A stretch of 64,000 bases of DNA from Ursus arctos (Eukaryota; Chordata; Mammalia; Carnivora; Ursidae), in the NCBI RefSeq assembly GCF_023065955.2, contig NW_026622874.1, forward strand, positions 30,641,772-30,705,771. Direction: 5' to 3'. How positions within the stretch are numbered: the stretch's first letter is position 1; each line of letters begins with the position of its first letter. The notes beneath the pieces were generated by a model that saw only the letters and a program-made list of their open reading frames with translations, made no database searches and had not been told where the DNA came from. Of the stretch, positions 47,195 to 59,285 are shown piece after piece. The position numbers and the translations under genes are program-made.

Positions 47195-47550
47195 CTCTGC
47201 AATGGACTGGATTGTGTCTCTCCTGGATTAATACACTGAATCCTAACCCCCAGTGTGATGATATTAGGAGGTGGGGCCTTTGGGATGGAATTAGGTCCTG
47301 AGGGTGGAGCCCTTGTGAATGAGATTAGTGCCCTCGTAAAAGAAACCCCGAAGAGCTCTTTTGCTTCTTCCACCATGTGAGGATACAATAAGAAGTCAGC
47401 AGTCTGCAAACAGAAGAGAATTTTCTTCAGAACCTGGCCATCCTGAAACCTTTACTTCTAGCCTCCAGAACTGTGAGAAACAAATTTCTGTCCTTTATAA
47501 TCTATTACATGCTATTAGATTCTGTGATAGCAGCCCAAATGCACTAAGAC
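47195..47550 (+). mobile_element. solo LTR of the ERVL-MaLR group (MLT1/MST-like)
   Basis: A decayed LTR, ~355 bp, is recognised by an aggaggtggggcctttggga block, a tgaatgagattagtgccctc block, a ttccaccatgtgaggataca block and an agcctccagaactgtgagaa block near the 3' end. These occur in the order typical of MaLR LTRs. No internal retroviral genes are adjacent. Confidence 0.8.
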
Positions 47551-47597
47551 AGCCTCCTTCTATCCCCATGAGCAGTGAAGCTCAAGGTTTGGCATTT

Positions 47598-47842
47598 TTT
47601 TAAAGATGGATAGATTTATTTATTTATTATTTATTCATTCATTCATTCATTCATTCATTCATTTATTTTAGAGAGAGAGCAGAGGGAGGGGCAGAGGGAG
47701 AGAGAAACTCAAGCTGATTCCTATGTTGAGCACGGAGCCCGATGCAGGGCTTGGACGTGGGGCTCCATCTCACAACCCTGAGATCACGACCTGAGCCAAA
47801 ACCCAGAGTCAGATGTTTAACTGTGCCACCCAGGAGCCCCAC
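47598..47842 (-). mobile_element. SINEC with ATTC microsatellite in its tail and 12-bp target-site duplication
   Basis: A poly-T and a TTTA/ATTC-rich tail (ATTC units at about 47632-47664) are followed by the body, a ctgagatcacgacctgagcc region and a diverged head ending gccacccaggagcccc. The repeats ggtttggcattt lie at 47586-47597 and 47843-47854. Confidence 0.95.
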
Positions 47843-48025
47843 GGTTTGGCATTTCTTAATCTGCAAAGCTTTCAAAGTCAAAACGAAAAGGAAAAAGCAG
47901 ATCCACCATGCTCTCCTCTGCTCATCTTGACTGATGGTGTTGCTACTGTCCCCTTTCCACTGGCTCTTTCCAACCTGCAGCTAAGTGCTCTGCACCACAA
48001 ACATGGCTCAGAATAATCCAGTTTT

Positions 48026-48172
48026 TTAAAGATTTTATTTATCTATCTATCTATTTACTTGAAAGAGAGAGAGAACAACAAGCAGGGGGAGCAGCAGAGG
48101 GAGAGGGAGAAGCAGGGATCATGACCTGAACCGAAGGCGGACACTTAACCAACTGAGCCACCCATGCACCCC
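48026..48172 (-). mobile_element. internally deleted SINEC with 17-bp target-site duplication
   Basis: The tail (aaagattttatttatctatc) and head (accaactgagccacccatgc) are present but the middle of the body is shorter than in the other copies: about 60 bases, including the aggctccctgctcag-type segment, are missing. Direct repeats at 48009-48025 and 48173-48189 differ at two positions. Only about 170 bp separate it from the previous SINEC, in the same orientation. Confidence 0.93.
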
Positions 48173-48189
48173 CAGAATAACCCAATTTT

Positions 48190-49164
48190 GAGAAAACCAG
48201 CAAAGCATGAGAGAGACAAGATACACACATTCCCATTTTTTTCTTTAATTAAAAAAAAAAACACCTTTGAGGAAGTCAGATATACTCTATCCTGTTCTTT
48301 TTCTTCCTTTCTCTTTTATTCTAAAGAGAAATAAGCAAAATAATAAAAGACCACTTTTGGAAACTAAACACCAGCTCTAAGGTAGGGCCCTGGTCCTTAG
48401 ATGGTACAAGAGAGGAAGTGGAGGACCCAGCACGTTGGTACTGAGGGTTTCCACATGATTCTAAGATTTCCTAGGAAAGGAAAGCACAGGGAAACATTAT
48501 CAAGTGGCAAAGCTAGGAGGCAGTCAAACCAGAAGAAACAAATAGTGGACAGCCGACTCAAAGCCTGGAGGGCCTTCTGATGTCATAGTAAACCGAAGCC
48601 CTCAACGGGCCTGACCACCCCCAGAGAGGGCTTCTCCCCAATTACTTCACACTAATCAGGTTTTTGGCCTCATTAGAAATATTTCTGGGTGGAAATGCTG
48701 TAATTCCGCAGATAATGTGTTATGGAGTCTGGCATACGTTGTTTCACTAATGTCACTCATGCAAAAATACCTTCATTTTCCTGGGTAGCACAATGACTGG
48801 ATGGCCCAGTCACGGCAGAGCTGCCAGCAAGCATCACAATCAGATTAGATCCTGGCCAGGCACGTGCAGACCAGCGCCGGATTTCCATCTCTGATGTGCG
48901 GTCCCTGGGACACTCAGTGGGAGGATGGGGCCATTTTTGTGGATGGCAGCATTGAGGAGTTTAAAGATAAAGGTTTAGGAGCCAGAAAGGCCTTGGTCCA
49001 AATCCTAGCTCCACTGCTTAAATCATCAGCATGACTATCCAAAAGGAGCTAAAGTCCGTGCTGAATAATTAATAATGAATGGAATTAAAAATTAGATCTA
49101 TTACTAAAACCTGCTTCACCCTAACCTCTACTGACAAACCTCTCTTCTAGCACTTAGATTCTAC
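48190..49164. other. unique intron sequence
   Basis: It is mostly unique; a MIR trace may lie near 48960-49022. 48640-48790 is noted as a candidate conserved block. Confidence 0.4.
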
Positions 49165-49345
49165 TCTAATGATTCAACAGGTGTTTACCGAGTACCTAAT
49201 ATGGGCCAGGCAGAGATTAAATTATTTATTTTCAATTGTAAACAGAATAGACGAGGTCTCTGCTCTCACGGAGCATTCTGTTGGAAAAGACTTAAACAAA
49301 TGAATAGGTGATATACTTTCATTAATAATTTCTGTGAAAAAATAA
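49165..49345 (-). mobile_element. L2 3' end fragment
   Basis: gattcaacaggtgtttaccg, agtacctaatatgggccagg and tctgctctcacggagcattc are in reversed L2 order. Confidence 0.65.
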
Positions 49346-50374
49346 AGCAAAATAAAGGGCTAGCATCAGAGCACATAATTTAGAATCCCACCGGAGATGG
49401 CATCATGCTATTCACTACTTGTTTCTGTATGTTCACCTATATCCTGAACTAGGAGATAAAGCTTTGGGCATACAAAGCAAGCCTTGTAAGTCTTTATTCC
49501 CTATGACATCCATTAGAGTGCCGAGTACACAGCAAATGCTCAGAAAAATTCCCATCAACTGATGAAGAACGAACTGACTAAAGAATATTCTGCAAGTCAG
49601 ACATCATCTAATCCCATGAGCAACTTCCTGACATCATTACAAAATAGAAACTTTGGAAATGCAGTTTCCTCACTACTGCCAGACCAAGACTTCTTATATA
49701 CTTCTCATCCTTGCAACAAATCTGACCCCAGGAAAGTCCCAGTCATCTTTCCATTTCAATTTCTTTCAGCACCTTTCCCAAGGATTCCCCATCAGACCAT
49801 ATACCAGCCATCTATCTGACCCCCATCTATGAATACTTGGCCACAAGAATAACTGACAAAATTCTAAGTGGATTAACAGCTTCTTTCCTCAAGAACTATT
49901 TTGGAGGTTTGAAGAAAAAGGCAGAGATTGCTTACCCATTTGAAAATGAAAGTATTTTCTTTCCTCCCTTTTCCAAAACTTGCAAGCCCTTTCAACTAGG
50001 AACCCTCAAAACTGACCAGGAAAGCAGCAAGAAAAAAGTTACCAAATCCATTTCTTAACACTGGAAAGTTAATTTTTCTTTTCCTGTCCCTTCTTCCTAG
50101 CAATTCTCCCACTAGAATCCTTAAACACCACAAACCACTCAAGCCAACAAAAACAGATATGTAAGACCCAAAGTCAAGTCCTGGCAGGTGCCAAACATCT
50201 GACCTTCAGGCCAACTGTATTCTTTATTTCTAAGGAAAGTAACAAAAGAAACACAGGGTCAGCCAGATAGGAATCACTACCTTCAATTAAAGCTCCCACT
50301 ATCCTGATTCTTTCTGTAATAGGGGCCACTATGCTTTGTGAATAACATTTTATATTCACTTGGCTTTTACCCAA
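49346..50374. other. unique intron sequence
   Basis: No gene or repeat is clear. Confidence 0.4.
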
Positions 50375-50470
50375 CTACCATTTGTTGGATACCTTTCAGT
50401 AGAAGGCCCTACGCTAGGTGCTATAATAAATTCAAACCTGAGTAAGATGAAAAATCTTTGCCACCAAGTA
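50375..50470 (-). mobile_element. L2 3' end fragment
   Basis: A tttgttggatacctttcagt and aaggccctacgctaggtgct order fits reversed L2; diverged. Confidence 0.5.
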
Positions 50471-53400
50471 ATCTACAATATAGTATTACCTCCAAATACA
50501 AAGTAGAATCACCACCCACGCTAAAGAACAGATCCTAGGAATTCAGGTCCACATAAAGTGTACCCATTTGCCCAAGACACATTGAAGGCCAAGTGGCAAG
50601 ACTATTCTTCTGGCCCTCTAAAAACTGTGTCCAAATGCCCATGTGGACAGTGTCATCTGACCTGCTCCACCCACATACTCCTGGCCACCTAGATAATCAG
50701 CCAATAACCTTGCCCGCTCCCTTTCTGACAGTAGTCAACAAATAGCTGGCCCTGGGTATCTATTACCAGGCAGGAGACATTCATGCAGAAATGTGACTTG
50801 GGTTATGATCTTTAGGCTGAGAAGGTTACAACTTTTCAACACTACCAGGGGTTTGTGAAGTTGGAAAGGTGGGAAGAGGAGACTGGCTAGTCTGAGAGTC
50901 ACCTGTCATCTGGGGAAACGGACATCTGTGAGGGTATTTACCATAACAGACCAGTCCCTGACATAGTAAAGACCTTATTTCTGTATATTTATCTAGCAAT
51001 TTACTTCAGTTACAAATATAATACATATAATTCTTTAAATAAGCTATATACTCAGAAGCTGGTCCCAGCAACACCTGGCCACTCTTCCTGAGGTCTCTTC
51101 CTCATCCATGAGTCTTTGGTCCCACCAGCCCTTCTCCATGCTCCTTTAGCCTCTCGGGGATAAGGACTGAGCATGCGTGACAACTAGCACAATCTATAGG
51201 AAGTCTCGTGCATATTTGGATCCCATGCTCCTACAGCCATGCTACACTCTTCTTCACATAAAAGGTCAAAATGCCTAAGTCCTTCAGGAGGTCACTGGCT
51301 TTGAGCTGCTTTTCCAGTGGTACTGAATTGTGCTGAATCTGATATACTTTCTCTCCCAGAACAAGTCATACCCATTTGTGACTGGCTGAGCAGGTTAGGG
51401 GTGAAATATGTGGTCAAGGAATTGTTATTTGGGGCAAATTATATGAAGTTAAATTCCATAATCTTGGTCTCATCAGCACCAGTCTCCAACTCAAAGAGCT
51501 AATCAACGTCTGCCAAACTACAATCAATCAAATGTGGCAAGAGAGCAGAGCTGTTGGTGTCAGGCTTCAGACTGCCTCTGGGTCTCCAAGATGACACACA
51601 TAAGTGGGCATCAGTGGAAGGAAAGGACATGTGGGTGTAGGTCGGTGATGCCGTGCTGGCATGACGGCAGGGAGAGCAGCCCCCGGCGCCTGGCAAGCGG
51701 CAAGGAGCAGTGGGGATCACGATGGGTATGCCTGCTTTTATGTAATCATGCACTTAACAAATGCCCGGGGCCTGAACACAGAGAGGGCATCTAGTGATAA
51801 GCAAAAAGAAACACAGCACTCGCCCAAGTAGAACTGACATTTTAGCAAGGGTGGAGTCAAATTATAGAAGGTTTGGGGTTTTTGCTTCTTCATTTTAAGA
51901 AAACCTGAAGAAAGATACCATTTAAGAGGAAAACCCTCTGCAAAGTCAGGGAACATGAAACAGCACTGGAGAGGGCTGGTGAGAGTGTGACAGCCAACCC
52001 CCACCTCCCAATCCCCCTTCAACCACCACCCAGTAGAGACAAGCTGAGAAAAAGACAGGGTCGGGGAGAAGTAAGAGCAGCTGGAGAGCAGAGTAGAACA
52101 CACACTCTGCAGACCACAGTTCTCATTCTTCACAAAATACTTTTTCAAATGAAAACTGTCACTGAAAACAAAAACAAAACAAAACAAGAAAATCAAGGGG
52201 AAGATGAAAGAGAAAAGAATAAAGATGGCTGCTCTTATGAAAACAGGGACTCCAAACATCGACATTAATAAGCAAATTTATTGGTGGCAAGAAATTCCAA
52301 TCAATACTAATCAGGCTCGGCTGGCCCACTTCTCCTTGCTGGGTTTAATGACACTTCCTGGCCCTTATTGGATTGAGAGTCCACACGCATGCATACTAAT
52401 GAAGTCACCAGTACAGAATTTACTGCTGGCTTCCAAGGGGGCCTGATGGGCACCATTTCTATCTCCAAGTGTCTGTCAACCAATATATGAGGCTCAGACT
52501 ATTAGTTCAGTTGGTTTGTTGGTTAGCCCCTAAATGTTTCAACCTGCATGCTTGATCGCTACTGAATCCTGTTATCTAACAGTTTTGAGGGATAGCATGT
52601 GAAAGACTGGCTGGTTTGAAATTCTGCAAGCGCCCCTCTGAAATAGAAAACCAGAGAATTCCTGCTTCTAACAGTGATTTAATGATGACCTCTTCCACCA
52701 TTTCCCTAACTGCCCAACTAGACCATGGCATCTCTACCTCCCATAGACTCCCCCACCTTGGGTGGCCATGCCCTTAACAGGATTTCGGCCCAATTCCAGG
52801 ACTTCTCCGGCCTTTGACTCACCACTCCAGTCCCACACACAGATGCTAACTCTTCTCCTTCCTGCCCACCACCCCATCCCCGCCCCCAGCACAGGCAGGA
52901 ACTGTTGTGTGTCCCAGCAGCTTGGAGAGAAAGACCAACAAGTCTGTAGACAAATGTCTCTCCTTCCCTCATGTGTGCTTTACCTCTGGTGTCAGGGTGG
53001 GGGGTGGGGAGGAACAGGCAGAAAGAAGTTTTCCCACGTGAGTGTTCAGAGCAAAAAGGTAGTCCTTGTTCTGTGGGCTGTCCCTGCTTCTTCAAACTGG
53101 CTGGTGGTCAGTTCTTCCTTGTGGCAATATGTCCAAATGTCAGTCTTTAGTGGGAAGTGTTTATTGGTTCCTTGAAGGGACCTTCTCCTCCAGCACCTGG
53201 GTGAGAGATATCCATCTCAAGTTCACCACACTCCCCCATCCTTGAGTACCTCCCACAAGAGGCCCAATCCACATCCTCTCGCTTCTGGGACTCCTTATCT
53301 GGTGGGCAGCCTTCTTGGCAGGTGGGGGGATGGGAAAAAGAAGATTCCAGCAAGATGGCTCAAGGCCAGCCACCCTCAAAGGGGCCCATGCAACAGACAT

Positions 53401-54497
53401 GAACCTCATGTACTTTAGCCTTGCCAGATGACTAACAGCAGACTGCCTGACGGCACCCCTATCAGCCCTCCTCCTCCCTCCTGACCCTGTCTTCAAACCA
53501 CAGCAGCTTTGGGCATTTTGCAAATCTGGTGGCTTGATGATTTTCAAAGGTAAGGTAATTGCTAGTCCCAGTTTAACTGAGGAGGAAGAGTTTGGGGCAC
53601 CACCACCCTTTATGTGTTATTCTCTTGGGGTCTTCATCTCTCCATTTTAGAGAGGAAAAACACTCCTCCTTCCACAAAGACATGGGGAATAGAGGACACA
53701 ATAGCCTCTCTTTATAGACACCTCTTTATAAACCTTAAACCCCTTTCTTTCTTCCAGTCCCTTGTTATTGGCAGGCAGGTGGTGGGAAGGGGCCTGTAAG
53801 GCTACTTCTCTGAGTCAGGACTTTCAGTAAGCTCTGGGAGCACACTCTGAACTTAAAATGTGGGATTAATGGGCTCTTGTCCCAGCTTTGGGTCTTCATC
53901 AGTTCCCCAGAATAAAAAGAAAACTCTCTCTCGGCATCATGTTCCAGAAGTTACCCGCTCTTAGCTCATATCTCCACTGACCACATGGGGCATCTTTAGA
54001 AAGACTAGATGATTCCATACAAATCCATCCCTAAAGACAGGCAGCCCATGAAAACCCACTCTCTGACCATGGTTTAGGGATGGCATCTGCCCATTTAAAG
54101 GACCTCAGCACCTTTATAGGCTCAAGCTGAAAACAAGCCCCTTCCTCCCCCAGTATTTCCTCCAACACACACGCCACACCTGCCTGTGTACTCACACACA
54201 CGCGCCTGCGGGGCCTCCGCACACTCACACACCCATGACTCACACACACAAGGCAGGGTGCCTGGTCTCTGGATAGAGAATGGTGCCTTTGTCCCCAAAC
54301 CCACATCTCAACCATCAGAAGCCAGACCTTACATGGTGAAATTGCTTCCTCGGCCCTCCGAGTTCCAGGGTCTCTACAGCACAACACTAAACCAAGCTCA
54401 TTTACTGAAGCCAGGAGGACCAAGCAGCAAACTGAGGCTATGCCCCTAGATGAATTAGGGTAGAAAGCTATGGTTTTCCGGAGATAATTAATTAAGC
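50471..54497. other. unique intron sequence, 4 kb with no recognised repeat
   Basis: This is the longest stretch without a repeat I can name. It has many short competing open frames but no splice-bounded coding family. 52230-52440 is noted as a candidate conserved block. A CA-rich patch lies near 54165-54255. Confidence 0.4.
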
Positions 54498-54600
54498 AAT
54501 TAATTCAACAAGTATTTTTGAGCCCCTACATTATCACAGACACTCTAGAGGGCACTGATGATACAGCAGTGAACAAAACTCTAATTACACAATTATAACA
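54498..54600 (-). mobile_element. L2 3' end fragment
   Basis: ttcaacaagtatttttgagc, a cagacactctagagggcact block and gatacagcagtgaacaaaac are in reversed L2 order. Confidence 0.65.
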
Positions 54601-54646
54601 GTGGGTGCCCTCATCCTAGAATTATTAACCTATCTTTTTTATTGCT

Positions 54647-54706
54647 ATTATTATTATCATTATTATTATTACTATTACTATTACTACTGCTGCTGCTGCT
54701 GCTGCT
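54647..54706 (+). repeat. compound (ATT)n/(ACT)n/(CTG)n trinucleotide repeat
   Basis: Interrupted ATT and ACT units run into six uninterrupted CTG units at about 54687-54706. Confidence 0.95.
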
Positions 54707-57532
54707 TTATCTTTCTGAAAATGCCTGCTAGAAAAATCACGGGCATTCACTGCCCCCCTCCCTGTCTCTCCACACACAGTATTCATAAACCCTGTCAACC
54801 CTTGATTCCGCTCGCTCATGCAAGGCTCCGCATGCCTATGATGTATGACAACATAAACGGAGCCTGCTCCACTCGAAATTTTCAATAAAAATACAGATCT
54901 AAGTGATGAATATTTTATCCAGTGAAGAAAACAATTTCAGGGCCATTTCTAATAACACGTCAACCCAATAGGACTGGGAGGGAGCTGGAGAGTAATGAGG
55001 TGGGTAAGCACCAGCACCAGGAGGAGCCAAGGCCCCAGGCAAACCAGAGAGACAGACAGACAGATAGGCAGAGGCAGAGTGTGGACTGAACAGCTCTGAG
55101 TCCAGCCCTGTTTGCAGGGGAGGAGACCCAGGACCACAGCGAAGTGATGAGCGAAGCTCCATCGCAGGGACTGAGCCCAGCCAGTTCTGAACGCCAGAAG
55201 TGTAACGCTGGCATCAGGGAAGGGTATTTTGGGATGCTCAGTGAGCATTTCGAAGGGATATGGATAAAATCTGAAGGAGACTGTGAAACCCCACGCTGAG
55301 TGAGCTGACTGCAAAATGCACTTGGGTTTTGGCCTTCTCACTCTCTACTTACATTCCTGAGGCCTTTCTCTCTCCTGCTTTCATGGGTGTGTGTCTGTTC
55401 TCTCCACGGTCCCAGAAGTGCCTCAATGGCAGAACTAATGTCCCCTCTCCTCTGTCTGGAAGGCTCGTGAGAAAAGGGAAGCTATGTTGCTTCTCTTAGC
55501 CCCAACTCCTGGGGGAGCCTCTAAAGAGCAAGGACTCAGGCTGAGAGCGGAGGACAAGTAGCAGCAGCTTCCACACTCTGAAAATTCAGTGTGGGTTCCA
55601 ACATCACAGAACTTGGCCCTTTCTGTGGTAAGCCAAGAAGCCGGCCTTGGTCCCCTCCTTCTGGTCAGTGATGGAGCCACCGGAGGCAAGAAGCTTCCAT
55701 AGCTGCCTCTGGAAACCTATCTTCTGCTCCCCTTCACATCTGCCAGGGCTTCAGCAAGATGCTGCAGCTTTAGGGTGGCCACTTTCTGGAGGCGGCTACA
55801 TCCATAACTTGTTAAGGAGAGGGTTATTAAGGTCCAGCCTCCTTGTCTCACGGTGGGACAAGTGTGAAGGGCATCCCCACTCCACAGCTACCCGTGGGGT
55901 CACTGAGAGAGGCTTCTCTGCAACTGACAGCGGTTCAACCTTCCCTTTGCTTAATCCTGCCTCTCTCGCTCCCTCACAGGTGTCCATCCCAAGAGCCCTT
56001 CCCAGACAAGAACCTGCACTCCGATCTCCTCTCACGGTCTGTTTCCCAGAGAATCCGCTCTCTCAGCCAGGCACCGGCGGCAGTTTGCCGAGAAAGGCAT
56101 CGGGGAAGGAGACAAATCTCATGCATAAGTTATTTACGTTTGAAGCAAGCAAGGCACTGATTATCTGCCAAACATGCAAACTTTCCCCTAGAGCACTCTG
56201 AAAGTCATGAGAGGTCTGGAGGAATCTCTTTGGAAAATTACAACACCCTGAGGGATTCTCAGAACGTCTTCCTGCCACCTGCCTCTCTGTGTGTCTTCCT
56301 CATTATTCACATTTGTTTACCCACATAGAAACAAAATGTTAGAGCTGTCATCAGGAATACAAATGGGAAGCAAGCCATTCTCAAGGCAATCAATAATGCT
56401 GAGGAAACAATGGGATTGCAAACTTTTTTATTTTTCTTTAACTGCTGGTCATGGATTTTGAAGCAGAGAAAAGGAAATTCAACTCTTCACATTATAGTCG
56501 ACCGTCAGTAAGAACAGCTCATTTCCCTATCTATTTTAGCCACTTTGCAGAAAATCAGAACTCAGGAATAACTGAAATGGCCTTGAGAGTGAATAAAAAT
56601 ATTAGGTTCACTTTCCAAAACTTCAACATTACAAAACTTTAAGGATCTCCTCCTTTCTGCAAAGCTTACACACCTGTTTACAAAGGCAAAAGCTTCTCCA
56701 AAGTACCTCAGTTAGCAAAGCAGCCTGGGAGCTGATAAACCAATTTGTTTTGCCCTCAATAAATCGTTCATTAATGTTGCTATGGCATTTAAAGTTTAAA
56801 ATGGTTTTATGACTTGAGATTAAAAAAGAATCATTCTAATAAATTTCTTATAACCGAGAGGATCCTGGCATTTTGATGAAGTAGTTCCTCGTGATGATAA
56901 AGTTTTATCTTGAATAATGAAGGGGGAAAGCATTAATCACCTTAAAGTCTCAAGAGCCAACAGCCCAGCCGCCTCTCCTAGGGGATTACTCAGAAACACA
57001 ATTTTAAAAAGACAAAAAGCAAACTACTAATCTTCTAGCAGGGTTAGAATGTTCAGAATAGTTGCTAAGTCTGAGCGGTCTCTAAAATGGTGCAGAATCA
57101 TCAGAATGGGTTCTCTCCTTCCAGCTGCTCAGGCAGGAGAACGCGAGGAGGACTGAAAGCTCTGGCTTTTATTTCACAGCAAGGCCTTCGGCTGGCTGTA
57201 GCAGCAGGACAGCACTGGGAACCTCTGCAGGCACTTGGATTTGGTGGCTGGAGTGCACACAGTGTCATACAAGGACACCGAGTCTCCTGACAAGAGCTGG
57301 ATGCTACCGCTGAAAGCCCAACTCTGGCTCATGTCAGGATGCTTACCCCCACGGAGCGTTAGCTCGGGCTCAGCCTGTGGAAGTCCTCAGTCCTGTTTGA
57401 GAAAGCATTTCTGAAGATAAGACAAACCAATGAGAATGAAATGTTGGGTGTCACTGGGGTTTAAAAATACCTCTTTCCCACCTCGCCCCTACCCCTAGTC
57501 TTCCTCTGCAGGGGAGAGGCGACTTGAAACAA
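54707..57532. other. unique intron sequence
   Basis: No gene was accepted. 55647-56201 has a 184-codon plus-strand frame with no family resemblance and an overlapping frame on the minus strand. 56690-56950 is A/T-rich and repeat-free, a possible conserved block. Confidence 0.4.
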
Positions 57533-57755
57533 CCTTGACTGAATGCCTGCCGTGTGCTCGTCATTGCACCTTTAGCTTCCTATCATTTAAGTTGCACAAT
57601 GATGCTGAAGTAAGTGCTACTATCATTTCACAGGTGAAAAAACTGGGGTTCAGAGAACTTCAGTAAGTTACCCAAGGGCACACAGACTGTGAGAGGCAGA
57701 GATAAGATCCCAAGCTCAGGCGCCAAAGTGCTGTTTCTACTGCACAGCCGATCTC
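57533..57755 (-). mobile_element. MIR, nearly complete
   Basis: The order gaatgcctgccgtgtgctcg, tttcacaggtgaaaaaactg, cagtaagttacccaagggca, cagactgtgagaggcagaga, cactgcacagccgatctc covers most of reversed MIR. Confidence 0.85.
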
Positions 57756-58699
57756 TTTTCTCCAGTGGACTTCTGGATGTGCACAGAATCATCTCGAGTC
57801 TCCTACAAGGTGGTTAGAAACCCAAGCCAATTTGGGCTGAAGAATAAGTCAATGCTAATTAGTAGATTTCGGAAAAGACAGAACCCATGTGGCTGGAATA
57901 ATCAAACAGCCAGGCTTGAGGGAGAGACACGCTGAGATGACAGGAGGTGGGAAGAATCAACACGTCAGGAACCAGCACGAAGGCCTGTGGCTGGGAATCA
58001 GCACAGTGCCTGGAAGGGTGCGGGGTGGGGGATGGGTGCAGACAGTAAATTTCCGCATCGCTGGCCTTGATGAGCCTTTGGTACATGTGCCTCAGGAGAG
58101 ATGACGACTCACCATGTTATTTTTAAAGGCAGAGTGCAAGTGAGCAGTGGGATCCAATTTCACAATAATCATTTATTGCCATTATGGATATCTTAATCTT
58201 TCCAAAATATTTCCTTCGATTCTTTTATCCTGTAAAAACGTCATTGTTTAAACAAGGTATGTATTATTCTGCTCACTTTAAAGAGGGGGAAAATGAGGCC
58301 TACCTTCCCTACAACTCCTCCAAGTTAGCGATGAACCGAAAACTCAGGTCCCGGACCACCAGACCCTTCAAGGGGATGGATGTCACCCATTAAATCGCCT
58401 TGGAGAACCGGCTGGTGCTATGGATTCCCACCCCTCCTCACACTCTTCTCTGTACACTTTCAGGAGTCAGGGAGCCCTGCTTACCCTGGACTCCCCAGAG
58501 GACCAGGGACTCGAACCTGAACCCCTACCCAAGACACACTCAGCCAGTCAACTCTTTGCCTATCATTGACAAAAATATACTCCTTGTCAACGGCTCAATG
58601 CCAATCCTTCATTCTACGAACTGGAGCCTACACTGAAAATAAAGACAGACAATGTCTGACCCTTCCTCCTTTTCTCCCCTTCCAACAGTAAAATAACAA
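57756..58699. other. unique intron sequence
   Basis: Nothing was recognised. Confidence 0.4.
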
Positions 58700-58912
58700 C
58701 AATACCTAACTCAGTATTTTAAACGTATTATGCCATGTGATCCTCACAACATTTGAAGGCAGGTCCTATTATTAACCCTGTTTTACAGATGAGCAAACTG
58801 AGGCCCCGAGAGATTAGACTTGCCTAACAGCTACCAAGTGGCACAGCCAAGAGTGAAACTCAGGAGCTGGGCTCCAGTGTCCATGTTCTTAACCACCTCT
58901 TGGCACTGCCAT
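58700..58912 (-). mobile_element. MIR, nearly complete
   Basis: The order tgatcctcacaacatttgaa, ccctgttttacagatgagca, aactgaggccccgagagatt, caagtggcacagccaagagt and ttcttaaccacctcttggca matches reversed MIR to its tRNA-related end. Confidence 0.9.
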
Positions 58913-59164
58913 CTACCACTGGGGGAAGCAGGCACTAAATCTGGTGGTTAAGCACAGAATACCTTCCCATTAGTCCATGTGTGGGGTCTACAACATCTTG
59001 TTGCCTGATCGCCAGTGTGCCAAGGAGAACAGGAGCCCAGGGTATGACATGAGCCTCAAACTGTAGCCGGGCCCCCTCTCCAACCCTCTGTACCCACCTG
59101 CCACACTAGCTCCCCCAAGTGCTGTGGTTCCTACTCAAGGTCCTTCACTTGGACCCTGTTCATC

Positions 59165-59285
59165 CATTTGTTATTCATTCATTCATTCATTCATTCATTC
59201 ATTCACTCATCCATTCATTTAGCTTACAAATAATTACTAAAGACTTAAAATTTTCCAGGCCTTGTAGACTCAACGGATACAGCCT
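59165..59285 (-). mobile_element. L2 3' end fragment with expanded (ATTC)n
   Basis: About ten ATTC-type units (59170-59213) sit where the L2 3' terminal tetranucleotide repeat lies, followed by a diverged L2 stretch (ttacaaataattactaaaga, ttttccaggccttgtagact). Confidence 0.6.

Noticed and set aside
55647..56201. 184-codon plus-strand open frame
   Set aside because: Low-similarity composition, Ser/Pro-rich, with a competing frame on the opposite strand; no known family.
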